A stretch of 64,000 nucleotides of DNA from Tessaracoccus defluvii (GTDB lineage: Bacteria; Actinomycetota; Actinomycetes; Propionibacteriales; Propionibacteriaceae): assembly GCF_014489575.1 (NCBI RefSeq), contig NZ_CP060789.1:3348001-3412000 (forward strand). The letters are read 5' to 3'. The notes under the pieces were generated by a model that saw nothing but the letters and a program-made list of their open reading frames with translations, was not told the DNA's origin and made no database searches. Positions 17,176-27,634 of this stretch are shown in pieces. The position numbers were made by a program, and so were the translations under genes. Position 1 is the stretch's first letter; every line of letters starts with the position of its first letter.

Positions 17176-18878
17176 ATGAGCACCCTTCCGGCCCCTGGGT
17201 CACCCACTACCAGCCCGGCGTTCCCGCCGAGATCGAACTTCCCACCGAGTCCCTGGTCAGCCTGTACCAGCGCTCCGTCAGGGAGGGCGGCGCGGCCGTC
17301 GCGCTGGAGTTCTTCGGCAGGGAGACCACCTACACCGAGTTCGGCGACCAGGTGGAGCGCGCGGCCGAGGGCCTGCGCCGCCTCGGCGTCAAGGCAGGCG
17401 ACCGGGTCGCGCTGATCCTGCCGAACTGCCCGCAGCACGTCGTCGCCTTCTACGCCGTGATGCGGCTCGGCGCCGTCGTCGTGGAACACAATCCGCTCTA
17501 CACGGCCCGCGAGCTGCGCCACCTGTTCGAGGACCACGGCGCCCGCGTCGTCATCGCGATGGACGCCACCGTCTCGAAGCTGCGGGAGCAGCCCGCCGAC
17601 ATCGAGCTCGACCACATCGTCGCCGTCAACCTCCTGAAGGCGTTCCCGCTCGCCAAGCAGTTGGCGCTGAAGCTGCCCCTGAAGAAGCTGCGTGCGACCC
17701 GCGCCAAGCTGACGCAGCCGGCGCCCGGCACCATGAGCTGGGAGGAGCTGCTGTCGGCACCCCCCATCGACGCCGGCCACCCCGCCCCGAGTGTGCACGA
17801 CCTCGCCGTCATCCAGTACACGTCGGGCACCACCGGGCAGCCCAAGGGCGCCATGCTGACGCACTCGAACCTGTTCGCCAATGCCCGCCAGGGTGAGGCC
17901 TGGATGCACGGCGCCGAGTACCGCAAGGAGGTGTTCTACGCGATCCTGCCGATGTTCCACGCGTTCGGCATGACGCTGTTCGTCACCTACGGCATCCTCA
18001 AACAGGGCCGCCTCGTCCTCTTCCCATCCTTCGACGTCGATCTCGTCCTCGAGGCCGCGAAGAAGCACCCGCCGACGGTGTACTGCGCGGTGCCGCCCAT
18101 CTACGAGACCACGGCCCGCGAGGCGAAGAAGCGCGGCATCAGCCTGCGCAGCGCCAAGTACTGCATCTCCGGCGCCATGGCGCTGCCCGACTCCACCGTC
18201 GAACTGTGGGAGTCCGTCTCCGGCGGCCTGCTCGTCGAGGGCTACGGCATGACGGAGGCGTCGCCCGTCTGCCTCGGCAACCCGTTCGCGGAGTCGCGCC
18301 GCACCGGCACCATCGGCGTGCCGTTCCCGAGCACCTGGATGAAGGTCGTCGACACCGAGGACCCGACGCGCGAGGTCGAGCGGGGGGAGCGCGGCGAGCT
18401 GCTCATCCGCGGCCCGCAGGTGTTCCAGGGCTACTGGCACAACGACGTCGAGACCGAGCGCACCCTCCTGCCCGGCGGCTGGCTCCGCACCGGTGACGTC
18501 GTCACCGTCGACGAGGACGGGTTCACCACCATCGTCGACCGGGTCAAGGAACTCATCATCACCGGCGGCTTCAACGTGGCCCCGTCCGAGGTCGAGCTCG
18601 TACTGCGGGCCCACCCGGACGTCGTCGACGTCGCCGTCGTCGGCATGCCGAACCAGGAGGTCGGCGGCGAGCGGGTCGTCGCGGCCGTCGTCGCCGAGCC
18701 CGGCAAGGTCGTCACCCACGCGGCCCTGCGGGCCTGGTGCAAGGAGCGGCTCACCGGCTACAAGGTGCCGCGCGAGTTCTACGTCGTCGACGAGCTGCCG
18801 AAGTCGATGCTCGGCAAGGTTCTGCGCAAGCAGGTCCGCGACGAGCTCGACGCGAAGACCCCGCTCGTGCACGGCTGA
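17176..18878 (+). CDS. fadD: Long-chain acyl-CoA synthetase (apparent frameshift near start)
   Basis: About 567 residues after repair. AMP-forming ligase motifs are YTSGTTGQPKGAMLTHSNL, GYGMTEASP, GWLRTGDVV, GGFNVAPSEVE and KSMLGKVLRK. It activates fatty acids to acyl-CoA. The downstream frame has no start before GTG 17352, yet it clearly encodes family sequence further up (WVTHYQPGVPAEIELPTESL, from about 17196). A leaderless ATG at 17176 (MSTLPAP) follows GAAGAT by exactly seven bases but lies in the next frame. Adding one C to the CCCC at 17192-17195 joins them as MSTLPAP-PWVTHYQ. It is therefore annotated from 17176 with a probable one-base assembly error. Confidence 0.85.
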
Positions 18879-18879
18879 C

Positions 18880-19958
18880 ATGACGGCCGCCTTCCCGACG
18901 GCGGCGCGGCGTTCCCGCCTTGCCCGGCGCCATGCGCTGACGCCGGGCAGCAGGCGGGACGACGTCGTGGCTCTGGCCGACGACCTGGTAGCCGTCCACT
19001 CGACGGATCCCGCGACGGTGTACCTGTCGCTGCTGGCCAGGATGCAGCGGCCCGACCTGGACGCGGTGGAGCGCGCCCTCTACACGGACCGTGCCCTGGT
19101 GCGGCACCACTCGCTGCGCCGCACCCTGTGGGTGGCGTCGCGGCCGATGACCCGGCGCCTGCACTCGGCCGCCACGCTCGGGCTGCTCCGACAGGAACGG
19201 CGGCGGACGACCGCGCTGCTCGCCGACAACGGCATCGACGATCCCGAGCGGTGGATCGACCGGGCCAGGCTCCGCACGCTTGGGGCGCTGGCGGAGGGCC
19301 CACTCGCCGCGCGTGAGCTCGGGCGACTCGTGCCCGAGCTCAACGAACGGCTCACCCAGTCGGCAGCTGGATCAACGGGCAGTACACGTGGGCCCCGACC
19401 CTCGACTGGCTGGGGGAGGAGATCGCGGGTCTCGACGTCGCCGCCGCGGAGCGCGAACTGGCGGGCGCCTACCTGCGCTCGTTCGGCCCCGTCACCACCA
19501 CCGACGTGCGGTGGTGGGCCGGCTGGACGGCGACGACCGCCCACCGCGCCCTCGCCGCCGCCGGCGCCGTCGCGATCGACACGGACTCCGGTCCCGCCTG
19601 GGTCGCGCCCGGCGACGAGGCCCCGGACGAGCCGGTCGACGAATGGGTCGCGCTTCTGCCGTCGCTGGACTCGACCCTCATGGGGTGGAAGGAGCGGGCC
19701 TGGTACCTCCCCGCTTCCTCCGCCGACGCGTTCGACAGCATCGGCAACGGCGGCCCCACCGTCTGGGTCGACGGCGTCGTCGTGGGCGCCTGGGCTCAGC
19801 GGCCCGACGGGGAGATCCGCGTCCACTGGTTCCAGGACGTGCCCGCCAGGCGCCGCGCCCAGGTGGCGGACCGGGCGCGGGAGCTCGAAGGGTGGCTGGG
19901 GGAGACCCGGTTCACGGCCCGGTTCCCCGGCGCGATCACGGCGTCCCTGCTGGCCTGA
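18880..19958 (+). CDS. Winged-helix AlkZ-like protein (apparent frameshift)
   Basis: About 359 residues after repair, normal for the winged-helix DNA-binding family that includes AlkZ/YcaQ glycosylases for interstrand crosslinks and alkylated bases. The N-terminal half (LARRHALTPGSRRDDVVALADDLV, HHSLRRTLWVASRP) is in one frame; from about 19365 the next frame carries SWINGQYTWAPTLDWLG, TDVRWWAGWT and LPSLDSTLMGWKER. One base is missing at 19360-19364. The ATG lies two bases past the fadD stop, so it may share that transcript. It is convergent with the helicase gene, 3 bp between the stops. Catalytic residues were not verified. Confidence 0.78.
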
Positions 19959-19961
19959 GCC

Positions 19962-22525
19962 TCACCAGTGCCGGCGCTCGACGATGCGCATGCCCGCGCC
20001 GTCGCCGAACGGGGAGGTCCACCGGAGCGTGGCCAGCAGGCCCGCCCCCTCGGGGTTGCCGACGTAGATCAGCCTGCCGTCGCGTACCCGGCGCGCCCAG
20101 GCGGCCCGGAACACCTCGGCCCGCGCGGCGGAGCCCCCGAACAGGGTGGGCACCTGATGCCACACCTCCCGGTCCGGTGCCGGGGGCCGCAGCGCGTGCC
20201 GCAGGTGCAGCCGGTGCCGGTCCCAGGCCGGGCGCGAGATCAGGTAGCGGGGCTGCTCGATGGGGCCCAGAACCTCGGCCAGCGCCGTGACGAACTCCTG
20301 CGTGACCGCCTCCGCGACCCCCTCCAGGTGCACGCGGGTCTCGCCGCCCGAGGTGACCTCGACCCGCACCCCTCCGCGCCGACGGGGGAGCGGCCGCCTT
20401 CGCGCAGGGCATCGGCGACGGCCCTGGCATAGTCGGAGGTGGCCGGCTCGGTCGCCAGGGACGCGCGGACCTGGGCGGCGCGCAGAACGTACTCGCCGAA
20501 GAACAGGACCAGCGACACGAGGATGACCGCCGCCGCCGTCGGCGAGTTGATGAATCCGAGCATGGCGGCGACCGCCGCGGCGGGGATCCCGAGCCCGGCG
20601 AGGCCCACCGGGGCCTTCGGTGTCAGCTCCTTCCTCGTCGGCAACGGGCGCAGCGCCACCGGGGCCGGGCCGCGGTCGGCGGTGATCCGCAGCGTCACCA
20701 CGGCGTTCTCGCGGGCCGGGTCGACGTGCGCCCAGGCGTCGCGGATGGCGGTCGCATCGGCGGCCCTGGCCAGAGCGCGGGCGTTGAGTGTGTCGATCGC
20801 GGTCGGCGGGGCGGACGGGCTCAGGTGTGAGTCGAGGTGGGCGACGCCGTCGACGATGTCGCCCTCCTCGTCGACGGCGAACCAGCCCTCGTGTTTGCGG
20901 ACGAGGCGCCGGTAGTCGGCGTCGCCCTGTGGCCGGTCCGGGGCGACGCATGTGACGGTCCAGTTCACGGCCACCTTGTCGGGGCGGTCCGGGTCGGTGC
21001 GCAGCGACCGGCCGCGCGTCTGCACGATCGCCGTCGACGTGGTGGCGCTGGTCAGGTCGATCACGCCGCTCACGGCGCGGGCGTTCCAGCCCTCGCCCAG
21101 CAGGCCGCGGGTGCCGACCAGGCAGCGCGTCCAGCCCCGGTTCAGAGCCTCGGTGGCGGCGCGGAGCCAGCGGTCGGCCGTCGACCCCTCCAGCACGACG
21201 ACGCCGTCGCCCTGCCCGATGTCCTCGTCGGGCAGCAGTTCCCGCAGCACGTGGGCCTCGGCCCCGATGGTCGAGCCGGTCACGGCGATGGGGCGCGCGC
21301 CGGCCAACCGGCCGTCGGCCACCAGCGCCTCCAGCAGCCAGTGGACTGAGCCTGACTGCGGCTCGACGACGCCGTCGAGGTCGGCAGGCAGCGCCGCGGC
21401 CCTGGCGTGGTCGGTGAGCACCAGCAGCCGCGCCCGGTCGTCGTCGGCGAGGGTCCGGGCGGCGATCTCGACGGCGGCCGCCGCCTTGGACGACGAACGG
21501 CTCAGCACCCGGTCGACCAGGGGATGGCCTGGGCGGATGCCGTGCCGGGTGAAGCGGTACCCGACGCCGGGCAGCAGCGTGGCGATGCGGCGCTGGAAGG
21601 CCCGCTCGGCGTCGTCGTCGCCGTCGCGGAGCCCGACGAGCCAGCCCTCGGCGACCGTCAGCCAGTCGTCCAGCGTCACGGGGGTGCGGTGACGCTCGGT
21701 GACGTGGGCGTGCTCGGGCAGGGGCAGGTGCCCGGCCAGCGCGAGGCGGACGACGGCATCCGCGACGTCGGGCTGCAGGTCGCGCCAGTCGTGCAGATCC
21801 AGCCAGCTGAGCAGCGGCACGTCGACGGCGTCGACGCGGGTCAGCTCGGAGACGAGTTCGCGGGCGCGGACCGTGCGGGCGTCGAGCCATTCCTCCTCAC
21901 GTGCCGACGGCGTCGTGAACCAGGCGAGCTCGGCGAACGGCGCCAGGTCGCCCTCGGCCACCAGCGCCGGGATCCCCGCCTGGTAGGTGATGTCGCCGAA
22001 CAGCCGCTCCACCCGGGCCGCCTGCGTCGCGGTGAGCAGTTCCGGCGGCGTCGCCGTCAACGCCAGGACGATGGCGTCGGGCAGGCCGGCGACGATCTCG
22101 TCCAGCAGGTCGCCCCACACCTCGAGCAGGTGGTGGCATTCGTCCAGCACGAGGGTGAGGGGGCCGGCGTCGTGCAGGCGCTCCACGAGCGCCAACCCGT
22201 TCGGGTGGAGCCGGGCCTTCTGGGAGTCGCCGTCCGCCTCGCCGTCGAACACCGCGAGCGACTGGTAGGTCAGCGCGGTGAAGACGGTGGGCAGGTCACG
22301 ATCGGAGGTGGCCGGCTCCCCGGTCATCGCCGTCCAGGCGGCCCGCCACTGGGAGACGATGGCCACGTTGGGTGCGAACGCGACGACCGGCCGCCCCCAC
22401 GAGGAGGCGGCGCCGACCCCCGCCAGCGTCTTGCCTGCTCCTGGCGGCAGCACCACCCAGTGCCGGGCGTCCGCCGAGTCGGCGATCGCGTCGAGGGCCT
22501 CGCGTTGGTGGCGCCGCCAACGCAC
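19962..22525 (-). CDS. DEAD/DEAH-type helicase with C-terminal membrane segments (apparent frameshift)
   Basis: About 854 residues after repair. Superfamily 2 motifs are Walker A LPPGAGKTLAG (29-33), DECHHLLEVW, ALTATPP, and a motif VI-like QTRGRSLR. After about residue 650 comes a hydrophobic stretch that could form two membrane helices (AAAVAAMLGFINSPT and AAAVILVSLVLFFGEYV), unusual for a helicase. The last ~130 residues (VRVEVTSGGETRVHLEGVAE to VERRHW) are in the next frame; one base is missing at the GGGGG of 20384-20388. The GTG start lies 3 bases after the UMF1 transporter stop, so both share a transcript. Function unknown; possibly membrane-tethered defence or repair. Confidence 0.8.
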
Positions 22526-22528
22526 TCG

Positions 22529-23869
22529 TCAGGCCGCCGCGGGTGCCACGGAGGGCTGCTTGATCGGATCCTTGACGAACACGGCCAGCGCCAGGCCGGC
22601 CGCGAGCACCACGACGACGCCGAGGATGCCCCAGTACTGCGCCTCCGCTTCCGAGGAGCCCAGCACCAGTTCGCCGATCGCGATGCCGGCGCCGAACAGC
22701 AGCGGAGACAGGAACGAGACCGCACGGCCGGTGGTGGCGTAGAGCCCGAAGATCTCGCCGCTCATGCCGTCGGGGATGAGGCGGGCCAGCAGGCTGCGGC
22801 TCGCCGACTGCGCTGGCCCGACGAACAGGCACATGAGCAGGCCCATCACCCAGAAGACGGGCTTGCCGCCGTCGTGGAAGACGAAGATGCCGACGCCGAG
22901 GGCGACCAGCGAGACCAGAGACGTGACGATCACGGTCTTGGGGCCGAGGCGGTCGTCGAGCAGACCGAACAGCATCGTGGCGACGCCGGCGACCACGTTG
23001 GCGACGACCCCGAAGATGACGACCTCGCTGAACTCGAAGCCGAACGTGCCGGCCGCGAGGATGCCGCCGAAGGTGAAGACGCCGGCCAGGCCGTCGCGGA
23101 ACAGGGCTGAGGCGGCCAGGAAGAACAGGGTGTTCGGGCTGGTGCGTGCGAGGTCCGCGATCGAGCGGAACAGCCGCTTGTAGCTGCCGACGAAGCCGAG
23201 CGAGGGGGCCGCCGTCTCTGGCTGGCGGTCCTTCAGCGCCACGAAGATCGGGATCGTGAACAGCGCCGTCCAGGCGCCACAGATGAGCATGGCGAAGCGG
23301 ACGTCGTCGGCGGGGAAGTCGGCCCCCAGCACGCCGATGATGACGAGCAGGATCGTGATGCCGCCCAGGTAGCCCAGTCCCCAGCCGAGTCCGCTGACCC
23401 GGCCGACGTTCTTCGGGGTGCTGACCTGGTCGATGGCCGCGTAGTAGTTGACGTTGGCGATCTCGGCGATGATGTTGCCGGCGCCGAGCAGGATCGCGCC
23501 CAGCCAGAAGTAGGACGGCTCGGGGGCCACGAAGTACATGGCCGCGCAGATCGCGGCCAGCACCCAGGTCTGCCAGCGCAGGTGGAACATGCGCCGGCCC
23601 TTGCGGTCGGCGCCCTGGCCGAGGACGGGCGCGAGCAGCGCGATGCACAGGCCGGCCGCGGCGGTGGTCCAGGCGAGGTTCTTGGTCAGGGTGTCCTTGT
23701 CGCCGAACGCCGAGCTGGTCAGGTAGACGGCGAAGACGAAGGTGGTGATCACCGTCGCGAATGGCTGGGTCCCCCAGTCCCAGAAGGCCCAGGCGAGCAC
23801 GCGCCGACGTGGCGCCGGTTCGGCGCTGAGCGCGGTGATGGGGGTGGGAGCGGTGGAGGGCGTGGTCAC
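22529..23869 (-). CDS. UMF1-type MFS transporter
   Basis: 446 residues, about 12 membrane helices. The N-terminal WAFWDWGTQPFATVITTFVF is the signature of the UMF1/Atg22-like MFS family, whose yeast member exports amino acids from the vacuole; bacterial substrates are mostly unknown. The start is the GTG at 23869: TAGCTT (23882-23877) precedes it by exactly seven bases, a leaderless arrangement. Upstream in-frame ATGs up to 24295 would overlap the citrate synthase gene and encode no family sequence. It is followed by the helicase gene in the same operon. Confidence 0.85.
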   Translation of the reverse strand: MTTPSTAPTPITALSAEPAPRRRVLAWAFWDWGTQPFATVITTFVFAVYLTSSAFGDKDTLTKNLAWTTAAAGLCIALLAPVLGQGADRKGRRMFHLRWQTWVLAAICAAMYFVAPEPSYFWLGAILLGAGNIIAEIANVNYYAAIDQVSTPKNVGRVSGLGWGLGYLGGITILLVIIGVLGADFPADDVRFAMLICGAWTALFTIPIFVALKDRQPETAAPSLGFVGSYKRLFRSIADLARTSPNTLFFLAASALFRDGLAGVFTFGGILAAGTFGFEFSEVVIFGVVANVVAGVATMLFGLLDDRLGPKTVIVTSLVSLVALGVGIFVFHDGGKPVFWVMGLLMCLFVGPAQSASRSLLARLIPDGMSGEIFGLYATTGRAVSFLSPLLFGAGIAIGELVLGSSEAEAQYWGILGVVVVLAAGLALAVFVKDPIKQPSVAPAAA

Positions 23870-24101
23870 GCCAGCAAAGCTATCGGGAAACCGGTCACGG
23901 TGGGGCAGGGGCCGAGCCTCGAACGCTCGGGCACGAGCCGTGTCCGGTCCGCGCCGTTCCCCGCAGGAACGTGTGCGGAACCTGCGGACGCTCCTTACCA
24001 CGGTGGTTGTGTGGGCTGTATGGTGGGGTTCCGCAGACAGGCCAAACGTTGGCTGAGAACCCGGTGCCCATGGCGGCCGCCGGCCAGAGAAAGGCGCATG
24101 C

Positions 24102-25387
<1,286 letters not shown>

Positions 25388-25413
25388 GCCGACGGCGCCA
25401 GGTTCGATTCCGC

Positions 25414-25442
25414 GGGCCCGTCCCCTTCGTGGGGGCGGGCCC
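25414..25442 (+). terminator. Stem-loop terminator after gltA
   Basis: 12-bp stem (GGGCCCGTCCCC with its partner, one T-G wobble) and a TTCGT loop, 26 bases after the repaired gltA stop. It is a strong GC-rich terminator without a T run. It also supports the view that gltA ends at 25387 and is not fused to the LacI gene. Confidence 0.75.
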
Positions 25443-25474
25443 GTGGCCTGTCCTGCCACCCGGGTCAACGCGGC

Positions 25475-25480
25475 TATCCT
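25475..25480 (+). promoter_or_regulatory. Leaderless -10 element of first LacI gene
   Basis: TATCCT followed by exactly seven bases and the ATG at 25488, the same spacing seen at several other genes in this window. Confidence 0.4.
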
Positions 25481-25487
25481 GTCGGGC

Positions 25488-26498
25488 ATGGCGTTGACGA
25501 TGAGGGACGTGGCGGCACGCGCCGGTGTGTCCCTGAAGACGGTGTCGCGCGTAGTCAACGGCGAACCGCACACGTCACCCGAGGTCGTCTCACGGGTCCG
25601 CGCCGCCGTCGACGAACTCGGCTGGACCCCGAACACGAGCGCCAGGAACCTTCGCACCGGCCGGACCGGCGTCATCGCGCTGGCGGTCGAGGGGCTGCGC
25701 CGCCCATCGCTGGCGCAACTGGTCGAGGTCTTCGTCGACGAGGTGCGGCGCCGCGGCTTCGACGCCGCCGTCGAGCCGACCCGCCGCGAGCCGGGCAGGC
25801 TCACCGCCGTCCTCGAGGCGGTCGGTACGCACCACGACGGCGTCATCGTGTTCGGTGAGGTGCCCGCCCCACCCCCCGCCGGCAGCGTCCCGCCCGTGGT
25901 GGTGGTGGGCGGCAGCGGTGCTGCGCTGCCCTACGACCGGGTTGACGAGGACGTGGCCTCGGCCGCCTCGCTGGTCTCCCGTCACCTGGCGCTGATGGGG
26001 CTCCGTCGACCTGTGCTCATCGGCCGTGACCGCGGGGGCGCCTTCGAGGCCGACACGGGGGAGGGGCCGTCGCCCGTCCTGCGGGCGGCGCTGGCCGCCG
26101 TCGGGATCCACGACGTCCCCGTGCTCGAGCTGTCAGGAGCGCCCGACCGGGAGGCCGGCCTCGCCCTCTCCCTCGACGCGATCGCGCGCCATCCGGACAC
26201 TGACGCGTTGATCTGCGCCAACGACGAGGTGGCACTCGGCGCGCTGGCCGGGTTGCGGAGTCTCGGCATCGACTGCCCGGGGCAGGTGGCGGTCATCGGC
26301 ACCGGCAACCTGGTCGACGGCCGGTTCGCCAGCCCCTCGCTGACCACCGTCGACCTGCACAGGCTGTACCTGGCCCGCGCCGCGCTCGACCTGCTGGCGG
26401 AACGGCTCGGTGGCTCCCCGCCGGCCGGGCCGCGGAGCGTCACCATCCCCGTCGACCTGATCCGGCGTGAGTCGACGATGGGGCGAAGGGCGACATGA
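25488..26498 (+). CDS. LacI family transcriptional regulator (first)
   Basis: 336 residues. The N-terminal LacI helix-turn-helix (MRDVAARAGVSLKTVSRVVN) and hinge (SARNLRTGRTGVIAL) precede a periplasmic-binding-protein-like effector domain (about 65-330) with ICANDEVALGAL and TTVDLHR. It is a repressor of carbohydrate genes, effector unknown. The stop overlaps the start of a second LacI gene by 4 bp. The start follows a TATCCT -10 by seven bases. The likely targets are the GH127/GH31 genes 1.1 kb downstream and possibly the sugar ABC operon at 44.6 kb. Confidence 0.9.
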   Translation: MALTMRDVAARAGVSLKTVSRVVNGEPHTSPEVVSRVRAAVDELGWTPNTSARNLRTGRTGVIALAVEGLRRPSLAQLVEVFVDEVRRRGFDAAVEPTRREPGRLTAVLEAVGTHHDGVIVFGEVPAPPPAGSVPPVVVVGGSGAALPYDRVDEDVASAASLVSRHLALMGLRRPVLIGRDRGGAFEADTGEGPSPVLRAALAAVGIHDVPVLELSGAPDREAGLALSLDAIARHPDTDALICANDEVALGALAGLRSLGIDCPGQVAVIGTGNLVDGRFASPSLTTVDLHRLYLARAALDLLAERLGGSPPAGPRSVTIPVDLIRRESTMGRRAT

Positions 26499-27499
26499 CC
26501 TCCCGACCCACTCTCCAGGACGTCGCCGCCCTCGCGGGCGTGTCTGCCAAGACCGTTTCGAACGTGCTGCTGGGGCGCCCGAACGCCTCGTCAGCCACCC
26601 GGGAGCGGGTGCTCGCCGCCGTCGAGCAGGTCGGTTATGTCGCCAACCCCGCCGGCCGGGGACTGGTGTCTGGCCGCACGGGCCGCGTCGCCATCGTGGT
26701 GCCGAACCTCCACCAGCCCTACTTCGCGGAGATGGCGGAGCGGCTCATGGTCGAACTCGAGTCCCACGCGCTGGCGACCACCCTCGTCGTCGTCCGGTCG
26801 GGCGAGGAGGAGCGACGCGTGGTGCTGGGGGAGTCGACGCCCGGGGTCGACGGCGTGATCATCCTTCCCCACATGCTCCCGTGGGCGCTGCCGGAGGGCG
26901 GGACCCTGCCGCGGCCCGTGGTCCAGCTGGGCAGCACCGCCACCCCCGGCATCGACTGGGTGGCGATGGGTGAGCGGACGGGCATGCGTCTGGTCACCGA
27001 GCACCTGCTCGCCCAGGGCCACCGGCGTTTCGTCGTGCTCTGGAACGCGGAGGTTGGCGACGAGCCGGGGGAGAGGTTCGGGGGCATCCTCGACGCGCTC
27101 GGCACCGTCGGCATCGGGCGCGACGACGTCACCGTCGTCGCCGGGTCGGACTGGGACCGGCGCGAGTCGGGCTACGAGGCCATGGCCGGGCTGCTGCGCA
27201 GCGGACGGGACTTCGACGCCATCATCAGCGTCAACGACGCGCTCGCGGTCGGCGCCATGCGTGCCCTCGCGGACGCGGGCCTGCGGATTCCCGAGGATGT
27301 CGCGATCAGCGGGTTCGACGACACGGAGGAGGGGGCGTTCACCTCGCCGCCGCTCACGTCCGTGTCGCCGGAGCAGGCTGAGATGGCCCACAGCGCCGTC
27401 CGTCTGCTGCTTGAGCGGATGAACGGCTACGCCGGCCCCGCCCGCGAGGTGCTGACGGGTGCGCACCTTGTCAGCCGCGCTTCGACCGTCCGCCGCTGA
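26495..27499 (+). CDS. LacI family transcriptional regulator (second)
   Basis: 334 residues, clearly a different paralogue from its neighbour. Helix-turn-helix TLQDVAALAGVSAKTVSNVL, hinge GRGLVSGRTGRVAIVVPN, effector domain with IISVNDALAVGAMRALAD and AISGFDDTEEGAF near the C-terminus. The ATG overlaps the first LacI stop (ATGA), so the two regulators are made from one message. Two overlapping LacI genes suggest control by two different sugars or heteromeric control; this is inference. It precedes the GH127 gene by 135 bases, where operator-like repeats lie. Confidence 0.9.
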   Translation: MTSRPTLQDVAALAGVSAKTVSNVLLGRPNASSATRERVLAAVEQVGYVANPAGRGLVSGRTGRVAIVVPNLHQPYFAEMAERLMVELESHALATTLVVVRSGEEERRVVLGESTPGVDGVIILPHMLPWALPEGGTLPRPVVQLGSTATPGIDWVAMGERTGMRLVTEHLLAQGHRRFVVLWNAEVGDEPGERFGGILDALGTVGIGRDDVTVVAGSDWDRRESGYEAMAGLLRSGRDFDAIISVNDALAVGAMRALADAGLRIPEDVAISGFDDTEEGAFTSPPLTSVSPEQAEMAHSAVRLLLERMNGYAGPAREVLTGAHLVSRASTVRR

Positions 27500-27528
27500 G
27501 GCAGAGGCCCGCTCGACCCAACACGTCG

Positions 27529-27595
27529 TTATGAAACTGTGGCCATGCCGAAGGTTGTCTTGTGGTTGACAACGCTGAATCAAATGACGCAGAAT
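27529..27595 (+). promoter_or_regulatory. Promoter/operator of the GH127-GH31 unit
   Basis: TTGACA (27566-27571) and CAGAAT (27590-27595) form a promoter with an 18-base spacer. The -35 lies in an inverted repeat GTTGTC-N8-GACAAC (27554-27573). Upstream, TCGTTATGA (27529-27537) is shared with the sugar ABC promoter region (44482-44490), and GGTTGACAACG (27564-27574) recurs exactly at 39904-39914. These are candidate LacI operators. Confidence 0.5.
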
Positions 27596-27634
27596 CGGTC
27601 CCGTTCCTGAATTTCAGCGATGAAAGGGTCAGTG

